Origin: Flavobacterium davisii
GTDB taxonomy: Bacteria; Bacteroidota; Bacteroidia; Flavobacteriales; Flavobacteriaceae
DNA: 64,000 bases
Direction of reading: 5' to 3'
Assembly (NCBI RefSeq): GCF_019565505.1
Contig: NZ_CP067378.1
Span: 1,302,001 to 1,366,000 of the forward strand
Position 1 is the stretch's first letter. Every line of letters starts with the position of its first letter. Both the position numbers and the translations under genes were made by a program. Below the pieces are notes generated by a model. The model searched no databases and was not told the DNA's origin. It saw only the letters and a list, made by a program, of their open reading frames with translations. Shown here one piece after another: positions 1 through 11,415 of the stretch.

Positions 1-535
1 CTGTAGTATATACAAGCATTGTAGAAGTTCCATAAATAACATATCCTGCAGCCACTTGATTAATTCACGGTTGCAAAAAATCTTCTAATTGAACGGGAGT
101 CCCTACTGGTGTAATTCTTCTGTATACAGAAAAAATAGTTCCAACAGATACATTTACATCTATATTGGAGGAGCCATCTAGAGGATCCATTAAAACGACG
201 TATTTGTCATTATGACTATTATCAGCTCCTGAAATAGTAATAAAATCATCATTTTCTTCACTAGCAATACCACAAACAATTTCTCTGTTAATTAAAGTTT
301 GGATAAAGACTTCATTTGCATATACATCTAGCTTTTGTTGATCTTCTCCTTGAATATTTGTTTCGCCTGCAGCGCCTACAATATCTACAAGACCAGCCTG
401 TGTTACCTTATGATTAACAACCTTAGCAGCTAAGCGTATAGAGTTGATAATCCTTGATAGCTCGCCTGAAGAATATTGAAAATCATTTTGTTTTTCTATT
501 ATAAACTCACCAAGAGTTCTGTTGCGTTCTTCCAT
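1..535 (-). CDS. fbp: Class 1 fructose-1,6-bisphosphatase, partial (3' end outside window)
   Basis: Hydrolyses fructose 1,6-bisphosphate to fructose 6-phosphate in gluconeogenesis, in the cytoplasm. The N-terminal half is visible, with the metal and substrate motif DPLDGSSN near residue 117 and the family block [11 protein letters not shown]. An in-frame TGA at 65-67 interrupts the gene just after the residues DFLQP. The same frame then continues with family-like sequence ([17 protein letters not shown]) to the window edge. The family normally has Gly after LQP, so CCG-GGA read as CCG-TGA, a single-base change, explains the stop. I regard it as a consensus error at a CCGGG site, not a true pseudogene. 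The ATG at 535 matches the usual family start. Confidence 0.9.
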
Positions 536-761
536 ATTTTTATGCAGTTAGTATTGCAAAGATGGCATTTATTTTTTAAAAATAAAGTAACTAAAATAAT
601 GTAAGTGTAATGTTTAATTAAAATAAGCGGGCACTAAAAGAATCATGATTCGATCTTTTCAAATATTTCATTAAATATAACTTATCACGATGTGTTTTTG
701 TTTTAAAAATTGTAGAAAATTTTTATTCTGTGAAGTTGTTTAAAATAAATTATACTTCTCT

Positions 762-769
762 TATCTTTG
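762..769 (+). promoter_or_regulatory. Bacteroidetes -7 box (TATCTTTG) for the M48 peptidase gene
   Basis: TATCTTTG matches the Bacteroidetes consensus TAnnTTTG and lies 41 bp before the ATG at 811. A TTG about 22 bp upstream could be the -33 element, but its match is weak. It is the only such box in the 275-bp gap after fbp. Confidence 0.55.
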
Positions 770-810
770 TTCGTGTCTGTATTGAAGGTAACTAAATAAA
801 TTTAAAAAAG

Positions 811-1635
811 ATGAAAAAAATACAATTGGCAGTAAGTTTATTGACTTTAATGCCTTTCGCGATGAATGCGCAAATTAATTTGGGCGAAAAAGCACTAGGT
901 GCTTTGCAAAAAGGAGTAGCAAGTTTTACATTTTCTGATGAAGATGCAGTCCAATTATCCAAAGCTTCTATTGAAAAAATGGATAAAGAAAACCCTATTG
1001 CGGGACCTAAAGATCCTTATACATTACGATTAAATAAGCTTTTTGGTAAACATAAAACAGAAAGTGGTGTAACACTTAACTTTAAAGTTTATAAAGTGAA
1101 AGACGTAAACGCTTTTGCTTGTGCTGATGGAAGTGTACGTGTTTTTCAAGGTTTATTAGATGCAATGGACGACAATGAAGTATTGGCGGTTATAGGACAT
1201 GAAATAGGTCACGTTGTTAATCATGATACAAGAGATGCCATTCGTGCTGCTTATCAAAAAGAAGCCTTAGTAGATGCTGTAGGATCACAAGTAAAAGGAG
1301 TGGCTGCAATAAGTGAAAGTGCTTTAGGAAAAATAGGAAGCGCAATTATAGATAGTCGTCATAGTCAAAAACAAGAATCAGAGGCCGATATGTTTTCGTA
1401 TGACTTCATGAAAAAACATGGCTATAATGTAAATGCCGTAGAATCTGCCTTTACTGTATTGGCCGGTTTAAGTCAAGGAGCTGATGCTGGTTTTATGTCA
1501 AAAATTATGAGTTCACATCCAGACCCTAAAGATCGCGCAGAAAAAGCAAAGCAAAGAGCGGAATCAGAAGGACTTTACAAACCTTATGTTCGTCAGTTAA
1601 AAAAAACAGCTACACCCACTAAGAAGAAAAAATAA
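811..1635 (+). CDS. M48 family zinc metallopeptidase, exported
   Basis: A secreted or periplasmic metalloprotease of the HtpX/Ste24-like M48 family, 274 aa. It has a signal peptide (MKKIQLAVSLLTLMPFAMNA, then Q), a zinc motif HEIGH at residues 130-134 and a downstream ESEAD block near 189-193 that supplies the third zinc ligand. The lack of multiple membrane segments separates it from true HtpX and places it with the soluble LoiP/YggG-like exported members. The last 12 residues are Lys/Thr-rich. Its TAA overlaps the next gene's ATG (TAATG), so the two are probably co-transcribed. Its role in envelope protein turnover is inferred from the family. Confidence 0.87.
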   Translation: MKKIQLAVSLLTLMPFAMNAQINLGEKALGALQKGVASFTFSDEDAVQLSKASIEKMDKENPIAGPKDPYTLRLNKLFGKHKTESGVTLNFKVYKVKDVNAFACADGSVRVFQGLLDAMDDNEVLAVIGHEIGHVVNHDTRDAIRAAYQKEALVDAVGSQVKGVAAISESALGKIGSAIIDSRHSQKQESEADMFSYDFMKKHGYNVNAVESAFTVLAGLSQGADAGFMSKIMSSHPDPKDRAEKAKQRAESEGLYKPYVRQLKKTATPTKKKK

Positions 1636-2117
1636 TGAAAGAGTTTACCATTCGTAGAGGCACGGCACAAGATATGAAACAAGTATTGCTTCTTATAAAA
1701 GAACTAGCATTATTTGAAAAAGAACCAGAAGCCGTAGTGATAACAGAAGAAGATTTAATTCGAGATGGTTTTGGAACTAATCCTTTGTTTCATACTTTTT
1801 TAGCTGAATCAGAAGGAGTAATAGTTGGCGTAGCACTCTATTACTATCGTTATTCTACTTGGAAAGGAAAAACAATTCATTTAGAAGATTTAATTGTTAC
1901 ACAAAATAAACGAGGGACAGGTATCGGAATAGCCTTGTATAAAGAAATTATGAAACAAGGTGATTTGGATGGAGTCAGACGTATTGAATGGAATGTTTTA
2001 GATTGGAATACAAACGCTATTGCTTTTTATGAAAAATCAGGAGCAAAAGTATTAAATGACTGGCGCGTTGTTCAAATGAATGAACAGGGATTAAAAGAAT
2101 TTTTAAACAATAAATAA
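1635..2117 (+). CDS. GNAT family N-acetyltransferase (diamine acetyltransferase-like)
   Basis: A 160-aa acetyl-CoA-dependent N-acetyltransferase. The acetyl-CoA loop is visible around QNKRGTGIGIALYKEI (residues 95-110), and the C-terminal block RIEWNVLDWNTNAIAFYEKSG is typical of the spermidine/spermine or thialysine acetyltransferase branch. The substrate cannot be fixed from sequence. The start overlaps the stop of the M48 gene by one base, indicating translational coupling, and aspartokinase follows on the same strand. Confidence 0.85.
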   Translation: MKEFTIRRGTAQDMKQVLLLIKELALFEKEPEAVVITEEDLIRDGFGTNPLFHTFLAESEGVIVGVALYYYRYSTWKGKTIHLEDLIVTQNKRGTGIGIALYKEIMKQGDLDGVRRIEWNVLDWNTNAIAFYEKSGAKVLNDWRVVQMNEQGLKEFLNNK

Positions 2118-2170
2118 TCAGTCTCAAGATTTAAATAATAAATATCTTGTATCTTGAAAAAAATAGTGAT

Positions 2171-3427
2171 ATGAAAATATTCAAATTTGGTGGTGCCTCT
2201 GTTAAGGATGCAGCGAGCGTAAAAAATGTTTTTGATGTACTTCAAAAAGTAGGATATGAAGAAGTTTTATTAGTAGTATCTGCTATGGGTAAAACAACTA
2301 ATGCCTTAGAAGAAGTTATAAAAAATTATTTTGAAAAATCGCCTCATTTAAATGCTTCTATTCAGGAAATTAAGAAATATCATCATCAAATTTTATTAGA
2401 TTTATTTGATAATGAAAATCACGAAGTCTTCTATGATATTAATGAACATTTTGCAGATTTTGAATATTTTTTAAGAAGTAATAAATCACCAAATTATAGT
2501 TTTGTTTATGATCAAATTGTAAGTTTTGGCGAAATTATTTCTACTGCGATTATATCGCATTATATGAATTTTAAAGGAATTCAATCTCAATGGTTAGATG
2601 TTCGTAATTATATCAAAACAGACACCAATTATCGTGATGCAAATGTTGATTGGGAAAAAACACAAAAAGCTATTTCTAAAATAGCTAAAAAGAAACAATT
2701 ATTTGTTACACAAGGTTTTTTAGGTTCTGATGAAAACGGTTTTACAACCACTTTAGGTCGAGAAGGATCCGATTATACAGCCGCCATTTTTGCTTATTGT
2801 TTGAATGCAGAAAGTGTTACCATTTGGAAAGATGTTCCGGGCGTTATGAATGCCGATCCTCGTTATTTTGAAAACACTAATTTACTTCATCAAATTTCGT
2901 ACAGGGAGGCTATAGAATTAGCCTTTTATGGTGCCAGTGTCATTCATCCTAAAACCTTGCAACCCTTACAGCGAAAAGAAATTCCTTTATATGTTAAATC
3001 ATTTATTAATCCATTATTAGCAGGAACCAGCGTAGCAAAAGGACAAGACCTAGAACCTAAGATGCCTTGCTTTATAGTAAAGAAAGAGCAGATACTACTT
3101 TCATTATCTTCAATAGATTTTTCTTTTATCATGGAAGAAAATATCAGTGAAATTTTTGCATTACTTCATAAATACAAACTAAAAGTAAGTCTTATACAAA
3201 ATTCAGCTATTAGCTTTTCAGTTTGTGTAGAAGATAAATACAATCATTTTCAAGAAATAGTAAAAGTACTTTCAAAAAAATTTAAAGTTACATACAACGA
3301 AAACGTTGCATTGTACACTGTAAGACATTTTGATCAAAACGCTATTCATACAGTAGAAAAAGACAAAACCGTTTTAGTGAGACAAATGAGTCGTGAAACC
3401 TTACAAGTCGTTACAAAAGCGCAATAA
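2171..3427 (+). CDS. Aspartokinase, monofunctional
   Basis: Phosphorylates aspartate, the first step to lysine, threonine, methionine and diaminopimelate. The N-terminal KFGGASVKDA nucleotide motif, FVTQGFLGSDENGFTTTLGR and the block WKDVPGVMNADPRYF are intact. A C-terminal regulatory region (residues about 300-418) looks like a shortened ACT pair. A TTG-initiated extension from 2147 is possible, but the ATG at 2171 immediately precedes the conserved N-terminus, so I use it. The gene contains an intact CCGGGC site at 2836-2841, so not every such site in the window is damaged. fbp, an acetyltransferase, aspartokinase and a large outer-membrane protein in this order is, as I recall, a common flavobacterial arrangement. 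Confidence 0.9.
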   Translation: MKIFKFGGASVKDAASVKNVFDVLQKVGYEEVLLVVSAMGKTTNALEEVIKNYFEKSPHLNASIQEIKKYHHQILLDLFDNENHEVFYDINEHFADFEYFLRSNKSPNYSFVYDQIVSFGEIISTAIISHYMNFKGIQSQWLDVRNYIKTDTNYRDANVDWEKTQKAISKIAKKKQLFVTQGFLGSDENGFTTTLGREGSDYTAAIFAYCLNAESVTIWKDVPGVMNADPRYFENTNLLHQISYREAIELAFYGASVIHPKTLQPLQRKEIPLYVKSFINPLLAGTSVAKGQDLEPKMPCFIVKKEQILLSLSSIDFSFIMEENISEIFALLHKYKLKVSLIQNSAISFSVCVEDKYNHFQEIVKVLSKKFKVTYNENVALYTVRHFDQNAIHTVEKDKTVLVRQMSRETLQVVTKAQ

Positions 3428-3555
3428 ATTTTCTAGCAACCTCTCTCTTTTCTGGGTTAACAAACGGAATGCAATAAAAATAATGGACTATTCTCCAACA
3501 AAACAAACGCATTCCACTCATTCCCTAAATAGATAGAAATAAGCAAAAACAATCG

Positions 3556-3604
3556 AGCTATGTGATGGTCTTCATCTATTGAAGTCCATCGCTTATAGCT
3601 TTTA
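3556..3604 (+). terminator. Long imperfect hairpin, likely terminator after aspartokinase
   Basis: The arms AGCTATGTGATGG-TCTTCA and TTGAAG-TCCATCGCTTATAGCT pair around a TCTA loop and are followed by TTTT. It sits between aspartokinase and the next promoter. Confidence 0.5.
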
Positions 3605-3630
3605 GTGCAATAGTATTTCAATAATTGCAA

Positions 3631-3638
3631 TATCTTTG
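3631..3638 (+). promoter_or_regulatory. Bacteroidetes -7 box (TATCTTTG)
   Basis: A TAnnTTTG match 21 bp upstream of the ATG at 3660 and downstream of the hairpin at 3556-3604. No good TTTG -33 element is visible. Confidence 0.5.
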
Positions 3639-3659
3639 ACTGATCTGAGTTAATAAAAT

Positions 3660-6600
3660 ATGTTGCAAAGTCAAATTCGTTTCCTAATCTACTTTATGTG
3701 TTTTCCTCTCGTGTTGAAAGCACAGGAAACTTTGTACAAACATAAAAAAATGCCCGTAGCAAAACAGGCAATATCTATAGATAGTACTAGCATTAATCCT
3801 TCTCATTTTATTTTGTATGATAAAAACAATAAGAAAATAGATTCTACTTTGTATAAGGTAGATTTTGAAAAAGCTACAATTCAATTAGATTCTTCTCTAA
3901 AAAAATTAGATAGTATTTATATTGATTACCTAAAATATCCAAGTTTTCTTACTCGAAGTTATTCCTTTTATAACACCAAAAGACTCGTATCTTCTACTGA
4001 TTCAGGTATTTTTTATAAAACAGAAAGTCATCTTGTAAACACATTCAAACCTTTTGAAGGATTAGATACATCAGGAAGTATTACTCGTGGGCTAAGTATA
4101 GGTAATAATCAAAATGCAACAGTTAATTCTAATTTAGATTTACAAATAATAGGCAAGTTATCAGATAAAGTAAGCATAAGAGCCTCTTTACAAGATAATA
4201 ATATTCCCTTGCAAAACGGAGGCTATTCACAGAGATTAGACGAGTTTGATCAAATTTTTGTAGAGCTCTTTTCAGATAAATGGTCTTTGCGTGGGGGTGA
4301 TTTATTTTTAGAAAACAGGAAATCTCGTTTCTTAAATTTTAACAAAAAAGTACAGGGCGTTTCTGCTCGTGTTAATTTGGGCGTTTCTCCTATTAATACA
4401 GAATTAGCTCTTTCAGGAGCTGTTGTTCGAGGACAGTATGCAAAAAGTACTTTTATAGGACAAGAAGGGAATCAAGGGCCTTATAAACTTCGCGGACCCA
4501 ATGGGGAGTTATATGTACTCGTTATATCAGGATCTGAACGAGTGTATGTAAACGGAAATTTACTAGAAAGAGGAGAAAATAATCAATATACAATAGATTA
4601 TAATGCAGGCGAACTGACTTTTACTTCCTTGTTTCCAATTAATTCAGAAATGCGAATTGTGGTGGAATATCAATTCTCAGAAAGAAGTTTTACCCGTTTT
4701 GTTACTTATGGAGGTGCTATCCATCAAGGAAACAAATGGCATTTAGGCGGTTTTGTATATTCAGAAAATGATGTTAAAAATCAACCACTTCAACAAAATC
4801 TATCTTCTGATCAAATTAAAATTTTAACAGATGCAGGGGATGATCCAATCTTAATGAATGCCCCTTCGGCTACTATAGAACCTTATACAGATAAGAAAAT
4901 TTTATATAAAAAAATTTCTACAGGAACGACTATCATATACACATTTTCGAATGATCCAAAAGAAGTACTCTATCAAGTAAAATTTTCTTTAGTCGGAAAA
5001 AATAAAGGAGACTATATCGTAAAAGCTACTGTTGCTAATGGACGAATTTATGAATACAAGCCCCCTCTTGGAGGAATAAAACAAGGAGAATATGAACCTA
5101 TTATACGATTAATAGCCCCTTCAAAATTACAAATAGCTACAATTTTAGGTGGTTATAAAGCTTCAGAAAAAACAGGAATAGACTTTGAATTGGCGGTCAG
5201 TAATCATGATTTGAATTTGTTTTCAGATTTAGACGATCAAAACAATAAAGGAATAGCGGGGAAATTTAATATTCGCCAAAAAATAATTTCTAAAAGAAAC
5301 TGGGGGCTTACCTCTATAAATGATTTACAATTTATTCAAAAAGAATACAAAGCTATAGAGCGTTTGTTTGCAATTGAATTTGATAGAGATTGGAATTTAA
5401 AAGAGTCAATAGGTAGTCAACGATTCATTTCATCTGCTTTGCAGTTAGATTGGTCAAAAAAAAACAAGAGGGAAATACCAATTTGAAAACTTAGTTTTTT
5501 CAGAAAGCTTTACTGGCACAAGACATCTTTTTTTCAGGGATTCATCAAACCTCAAAATGGTTTATAAAAGAACAAGGAAGTTTGATGAATAGCCAAAGTA
5601 AGGAATTTAGATCCCAATTCTTGCGAAATCAATTGTATTTAAAATATAAATTTTACAAAAATTGGATTGGTGGTAGTCAACGATTAGAAGATAATCAAGA
5701 AACTATAAAATCAACCATGAAATTAACCAAACTAAGTCAACGTTTTACAGAATGGGGAGCATTTTTAGGCAGAGGTGATTCAACTAAAGTATACGCTGAA
5801 ACAGGTATTCTTTATCGTTTAAATGACTCTTTACAATCAACCGTATTAAAACGGGTAAATCGTTCATCTTCCTATTATTTAAATTCTAAACTAATTCAGA
5901 ATAACCAAACCGATTTATCGATTTTTATTAATTATCGTACATTAAAGTTTGAAGGCAATAAGAAAAATGAATCCTCTTTAAATTCAAGATTACTTTATAA
6001 TCAGCGTTTTTTTAATGATTTTATTCAATACGGATTAAGTTACGAAACACTCTCAGGAAGTATTCCTCAACAAGAATTTAATTTTATAGAAGTAGAACCC
6101 TCAAAAGGGGTTTATGCTTGGAATGACTATAATAAAAATGGCATTCAAGAACTACAAGAATTTGAAATAGCACAATTTCCTGATCAGGCAAAGTATATAA
6201 AAGTATTTTTACCCAATCAAAATTTTATCAAAACACATCAAAACAAATTTTCTCAGTCTATAACACTAAATCCTTTTTATTGGACAGATAAAAAAGGATT
6301 TCAAAAAATTCTGTCTTTCTTTTATAACCAAACAAGTTTTTTAATAGACAAAAAAGTAAAAAAAGAAGGAGAACGATTTGATTTCAATCCTTTTGAAAGT
6401 TCAAAAGATCAGTTATTAGGACTTACCTCTAATATACGAAATAGTTTGTTTTACAATAAAGGAAAACAAAATCATTCTGTTGTATATAATTTTATAACCA
6501 ACGAAATAAAAAGTTTATTAGTAGCAGATGAAATAAAAAACACTAATATCAGTCACCAATTATCCTATACCCATTTATTAAAAAAATATTGGTTACTTAA

Positions 6601-7066
6601 TATTAGTGGGAGTATTTCTGAAAACAAGGTACATTCCGCCAGTTATTTAAGTAAGAATTTTCAACTTATAGAAAAACAATTTGAAACAAAAATAGGGTAT
6701 TTATTTTCAAAAAATACAAGTATTAATTTGTTTTACGAAATTCAGAAAAAAAGCAATAAAATAGGAATGTTTGAAAGTTTATATCAAGATCGTTGGGGAT
6801 TTTCATTTAATGTTGCAACGCTAAAAGGCTTTATATTAAATGGAGAATTGGTTTATATTAACAATCGTTTTGAAGGCAATTCTTTTTCTCCTGTAGGTTT
6901 TCAAATGCTAGAAGGCTTACAAGTCAATAAAAATTTAACTTGGCGTGCACTACTCCAAAAAAATCTTACGCAATATTTAGACATTAATTTAAATTATCAA
7001 GGAAGAAAAAGTGAGACTTCTCAAACTATACATACAGGTAATATTCAATTACGGGCTTTCTTTTAA
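3660..7066 (+). CDS. Large outer-membrane beta-rich protein of unknown function (two frameshifts)
   Basis: About 1,135 aa when the frame is restored. The signal peptide ends in VLKAQ. The N-terminal third carries a conserved-looking block, DTSGSITRGLSIGNNQNA, then RASLQDNNIPLQNGGYSQRL. The remainder is alternating polar/aromatic strands, as in outer-membrane barrels. I do not recognise a named domain; similar proteins sit beside aspartokinase in other flavobacteria, from memory. The frame shifts twice. The first shift is at an A9 run (5456-5464), where A8 gives uninterrupted sequence. The second is at a T7 run near 5525-5531. Both are homopolymer slips and probably sequence errors. Confidence 0.72.
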
Positions 7067-7093
7067 CAAAGTTTATCGCGAAATTTAGGTTTA

Positions 7094-7142
7094 ACTTCGT
7101 TCAGCCACTTTGTTCTAACTGAACAAAGTAAGCTGACGAAGA
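7094..7142. terminator. Nested inverted repeat between convergent genes (bidirectional terminator candidate)
   Basis: Perfect inner arms ACTTTGTTC and GAACAAAGT around TAACT are enclosed by outer arms CTTCGTTCAGC and GCTGACGAAG. A second perfect hairpin, AACAATTTA-AATAG-TAAATTGTT, follows at 7170-7192. Both lie in the 155-bp gap between convergent genes. Confidence 0.5.
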
Positions 7143-7221
7143 AAACAGATATCGTTTTAATCATGAGGTAACAATTTAAATAGTAAATTGTTTCTTCTAA
7201 AAGAGTCTCATTCAAAAAAGA

Positions 7222-10200
7222 TTAATTAATAATAAGCTTATTGTTATAAATTTTATCACTTGTTTCAATTCTATAAAAATAAACACCTGCTTTTATAGAA
7301 CTATCTAAACTAATTTTATTGTCATAAACCAGTTTTTTTACTATTAATTTCCCATTACTATCATAAAGAGTAAATATCAATTCAGTATGAATACCATCAA
7401 TTACTAATGGTTCGCCCACTACTGTTGGATTAGGATAAACAGTTAATATTTTTTGAGAATCCGTTTGATTTGTTTCTAAAAGGATTGAAGAATATGTACT
7501 ACTAGCACTAGTTCCTGCTACATACAGTTGGTTAGATTGATTTATAGAGGTTCCAGAAAAACTTATGGTTTGACCATTTAAAGCGGTAGCTATTCCATTT
7601 TGTGTCCAACTAGATTGTAAATGTCCGTTACTAATTCTTTTAAAAAGAATAAGACTGGAAAGATTAGTAGCAGAAATACTAGATACAGGAGTTAAATCTA
7701 TAGAAGAAAGTCCTGAAAAGGATGAATTAGTTCCATAATTATCTAAAATCCAGTATTCATTACCATTTGACTCAGTCGTAGGAGTTTCATTAGGGGAAAC
7801 ATTTAGTTTAGATACCACAACTTTTCCATTAGGAACTTGTCCTGTAAAGTTAAGACTAGCATTAACTGATGAAAAGTTATAGATACCCGTGTTATTTATT
7901 GATAATAATTGACTACTACCTACGCCTATTGGAGCCGTTGATGTTGGAAAGGATATTGTGTTAGAAACCGTTAAATTATTAGCGTTTACTTTGTCATAAA
8001 CCAATCCATTATTTATAGTGTTATTAAATTGATAATAGGCAATTAAATTAGGATCGGTTACAGCAGGCCTAATCAAGTGTCTATTTAAATAAATTTCATC
8101 ATCCGTTAGAGCTCTATTCCAGAAAGTAAATTCTTCCATCTGTCCTTTAAAAGTCCTATCATTTCTACCATAGTCTTTCCCTAAAATGATTTTATTTAAG
8201 ATAGTGGCTCCAAAAGCACCTGTTATAGACCAGCTTTTATCATTTACAAAGAGGGTTATTTTAGTAGGTGTAATTCTAAAAGCAACAAAACTCCACTGAT
8301 CAGCAGGAGCATATAATCCTGTTGCATAATTGTAATATCCACCATTAAAATGAAAACCTATTTCATTATTAGAACTTCTAAAATTTAATAGCGTTCTTTG
8401 TTTATCTCCGAAACAAGCAATTCCAGCCCAAGAAACTTGTGTGCCATTTGGTTTTATCCAACCAGAAAAAGTTAAATCGGTTGTGGATCCATAACTCATG
8501 TCGTTAGAAAAAATAGATTGAGTATCCGAGTTCATTTCTAAGACCTGTTTTGACGGACTTTCTATAGCACAACTAGAAGGCAAAACTTCTATCATGTTTT
8601 CTACCGTTTTTGTACTGGTACGACCATCCGCATCTGTTATAGTTAGTGTAACATTATAACGACCGAGTGTAGCGTATGTTACTAAAGGATTACGAATAGA
8701 GGTAGAGGAAACACTATTTGCGCCGAGGAAAACTCCAATCCCATTTAGCACCTGTGTGATTTAGAACTGAGTAATCATCAAATTGAATTACAGTTCTACT
8801 ACAATCAATGGATTGATTAGAAACCATCGGTTGTGCCACAGGTACACTTTTTTCAAAAAGAGGCGATTTCCAAAAACCACGTCTAGAACTAATTCTTACT
8901 TCACTACTTTTATAAAAAGGTTTTATTCCTATTAAACGCAGACCAAGTGGTAGTCCTGTATTAAACAATTCCCAATCGGTCATACTAGAATTCCTATAGT
9001 AAATTTTATTAGTACCAGCTACCGCATAATAAACCCCATCATTTGTTCCTAATTGAGGAGCTATATAATAACAACCTAAATTTTGAATAGTAGGAGTTGT
9101 TAGATTGATCCAAGTGTTTCCTAAATCTAATGATTTGAACGCTTTTCCAGTTCCACCACCAAATCCTATGAAAAGTGTATTATTTTCATTCATACTAAAA
9201 TATAATCGACCATCTGTGTTAGGAAGATTTATTAGAGTCCAATTAAGTCCACCATCTAAGGTCTTCCATAGTTTAGCTATAGAACCTGATCTATGAACTA
9301 CAAAAATTATATTAGGATCTAATCTAGAAACTTCTACCGCATATACTTTATCTGTACTAACTCCAAATTCTTTAAGCAATGTAAAAGAGCTTCCGCCATC
9401 TAAACTTTTCCATAATTTATTATCCTTTGTTAAGTATAAATGATTATAATATCTAGGATCATACGTTATTTGCCCCCTTACGTCAGGAAAAACGGATTCA
9501 TTCGGAAACATACTTAATCCGTTGGTCCATTGTACAGGAGTGGCAAAATCTTTGGATATTTTATACGCTGAAATATCAGAGTGATATACTTTTAAGTTAT
9601 CTCCTAAAGCAACATAACCGGTTGAAGATTCGCCTCCTCCCAATGAAATAAATTTTCCATCGCCATAATTAGCATGATATACTGCATTTCCATTATGATA
9701 ACGACCCGAGGTTACTACGTCTTCATTCCATCCTTGACCAAATCCCCAATTATCAGAGGATATAATTCCTTTATTTAATCCTTTAATGATGTTTAAATTA
9801 CTATCATATAAGTCAACCCCACCATCTGTAGCTACAAATACATCATTGCCATTTATTAAAATATCCTGATGATCGGGATGGCGATAATAAGAAGGACAAT
9901 TATCACAAGCGTATCCTCCCCATCGTGTGTATGTTTTTCCTCCGTTTTCACTTTTAAAAAGATTAAGCATGCCAATTAAAAATTTATTAGGATCTGTATC
10001 CGACACGTCTATTGCCAAATTATAAAATCCTTGGTCGTAAGTACCTCCATTCGTTCCAAAACTAGAAAAACACCAATGATCAGCACTATAAGGCCCTCCG
10101 AGATTATTATTAGGTACGCCATCATTGTTTTGATCATACGGTAAAGTCCAACTGTCTCCCGTGTTATCACTTCTGTATACACCTATAAAATTAGCGTCTG

Positions 10201-11266
10201 TTGCTTGGTTTTCTACATTACCTAGCATAATTACATATATTCTATTTCCATCTGCTTTTGTAAGTCCCATTCGAGCTCCCCCTATAGAACTTGTTGCAGT
10301 AGGAACAAACCATCCTTGGCTTTTCAGAGAAAAAGTATTACCTGCATCAGTAGATTTATAAAATTCAGTTAATTTTAGTGTATTGTTTGATTTTAACAAA
10401 AATACAGTATTTGGATCGTCAACCTTAAATTTTACATCCCAACAGCTTTCTGTAAAAACTTGTGTCCAAGTTGTTCCTCCATTAGTTGATTTGTATAACC
10501 CCTTATTACCAGCAGCAAAAACCAATTGGTTGTTTTGTGGACTAATGGCAAATTCATAAATTCCTAAACCACTAACGTTCAGTACTGAATTCCAAGAATA
10601 TCCCCCGTCAGCTGATTTATATATTCTGGAACTCGAAGCTACAAAAACATTATTTTCATTAGTAGGGTCAATTTCAACACATGAGGTATCATCATTAAAG
10701 TAATCCCCGCCAACTAAAAACCAATTTTCTCCTTTATCGTTACTTTTAAATGTACCACTTGTTTCTGTAACACAAAATAAGACATTAGGATTTGAAATAG
10801 ATTGCGCAACAGAATACACATTGGCTTGATGTGACTCTGTTTTCGTACCGCCATTATTATACGTATTTATAGGCCCTATAGGAGTCCAACTAGAAGTACT
10901 TATAATTCTATTACGAATCTCTTTTTTATTTTTTTCAGTCATATTATCTCTGGGGATAATATCTCCTTTTTCATTTATCCAGTTATTAGTATAAACGTAA
11001 TTAATGAAATGTTTATAGTTTTGAGTGTGTATTGTTTTAATGAAATCATGCTTTTGATAATAAAGATTGTATTCTTTTTCTATTTCATAAAGATTAGGAT
11101 TTTCTCCATACATAAGCTGTACCCATTTGGGATCCTCTTTTTGTATAGGAATTAAAGATTTAAATAAATGTGGAAATTTAGGTTTGGGTTCATAAAAAGT
11201 AGAATTTTGAGAATAGCCTATGTTGGCCAAAATCAAAAATAAAATAAGATACAGTTTTTGTTTCAT
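7222..11266 (-). CDS. T9SS type A secreted protein with BNR/sortilin-like, PKD and LamG domains (one frameshift)
   Basis: An exported multidomain protein of about 1,347 aa. It begins with a signal peptide ending NIGYSQ, preferring the ATG at 11266 over an upstream TTG frame. Next come many sortilin/BNR-type repeats of the kind KSxDGGxxW or KSTNGGTTW (beta-propeller), then a PKD-like segment, a LamG/concanavalin-type domain around SGWIKPNGTQVSW, and a type A sorting domain starting VYPNPT and ending in NNKLIIN. T9SS carries such proteins across the outer membrane and attaches or releases them. The frame breaks at 8723-8728 inside the PKD segment. The gene strand reads CCTCGGC where CCGGGC (Pro-Gly) restores SFPGANSVSS. 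This is one of the CCGGG-site lesions. The ligand or substrate is unknown. Confidence 0.85.
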
Positions 11267-11341
11267 AAGTACTTGTAGATTTGAAAGGGTTAAAAGTTTT
11301 GTTTTTTTGCAAACCAAAAATATTTTTAATTTGCTTTGATA

Positions 11342-11349
11342 CAAATTTA
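11342..11349 (-). promoter_or_regulatory. Bacteroidetes -7 box (TAAATTTG) for the T9SS type A protein
   Basis: TAAATTTG on the minus strand matches TAnnTTTG, about 75 bp upstream of the ATG at 11266. The -33 region is AT-rich without a clear TTTG. Confidence 0.45.
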
Positions 11350-11415
11350 ATAAAAAGTTAAGTTTTTGTTAAAAATATTTTTTATATATTGCTTATGAAT
11401 ATAAAACAGGTGTTT

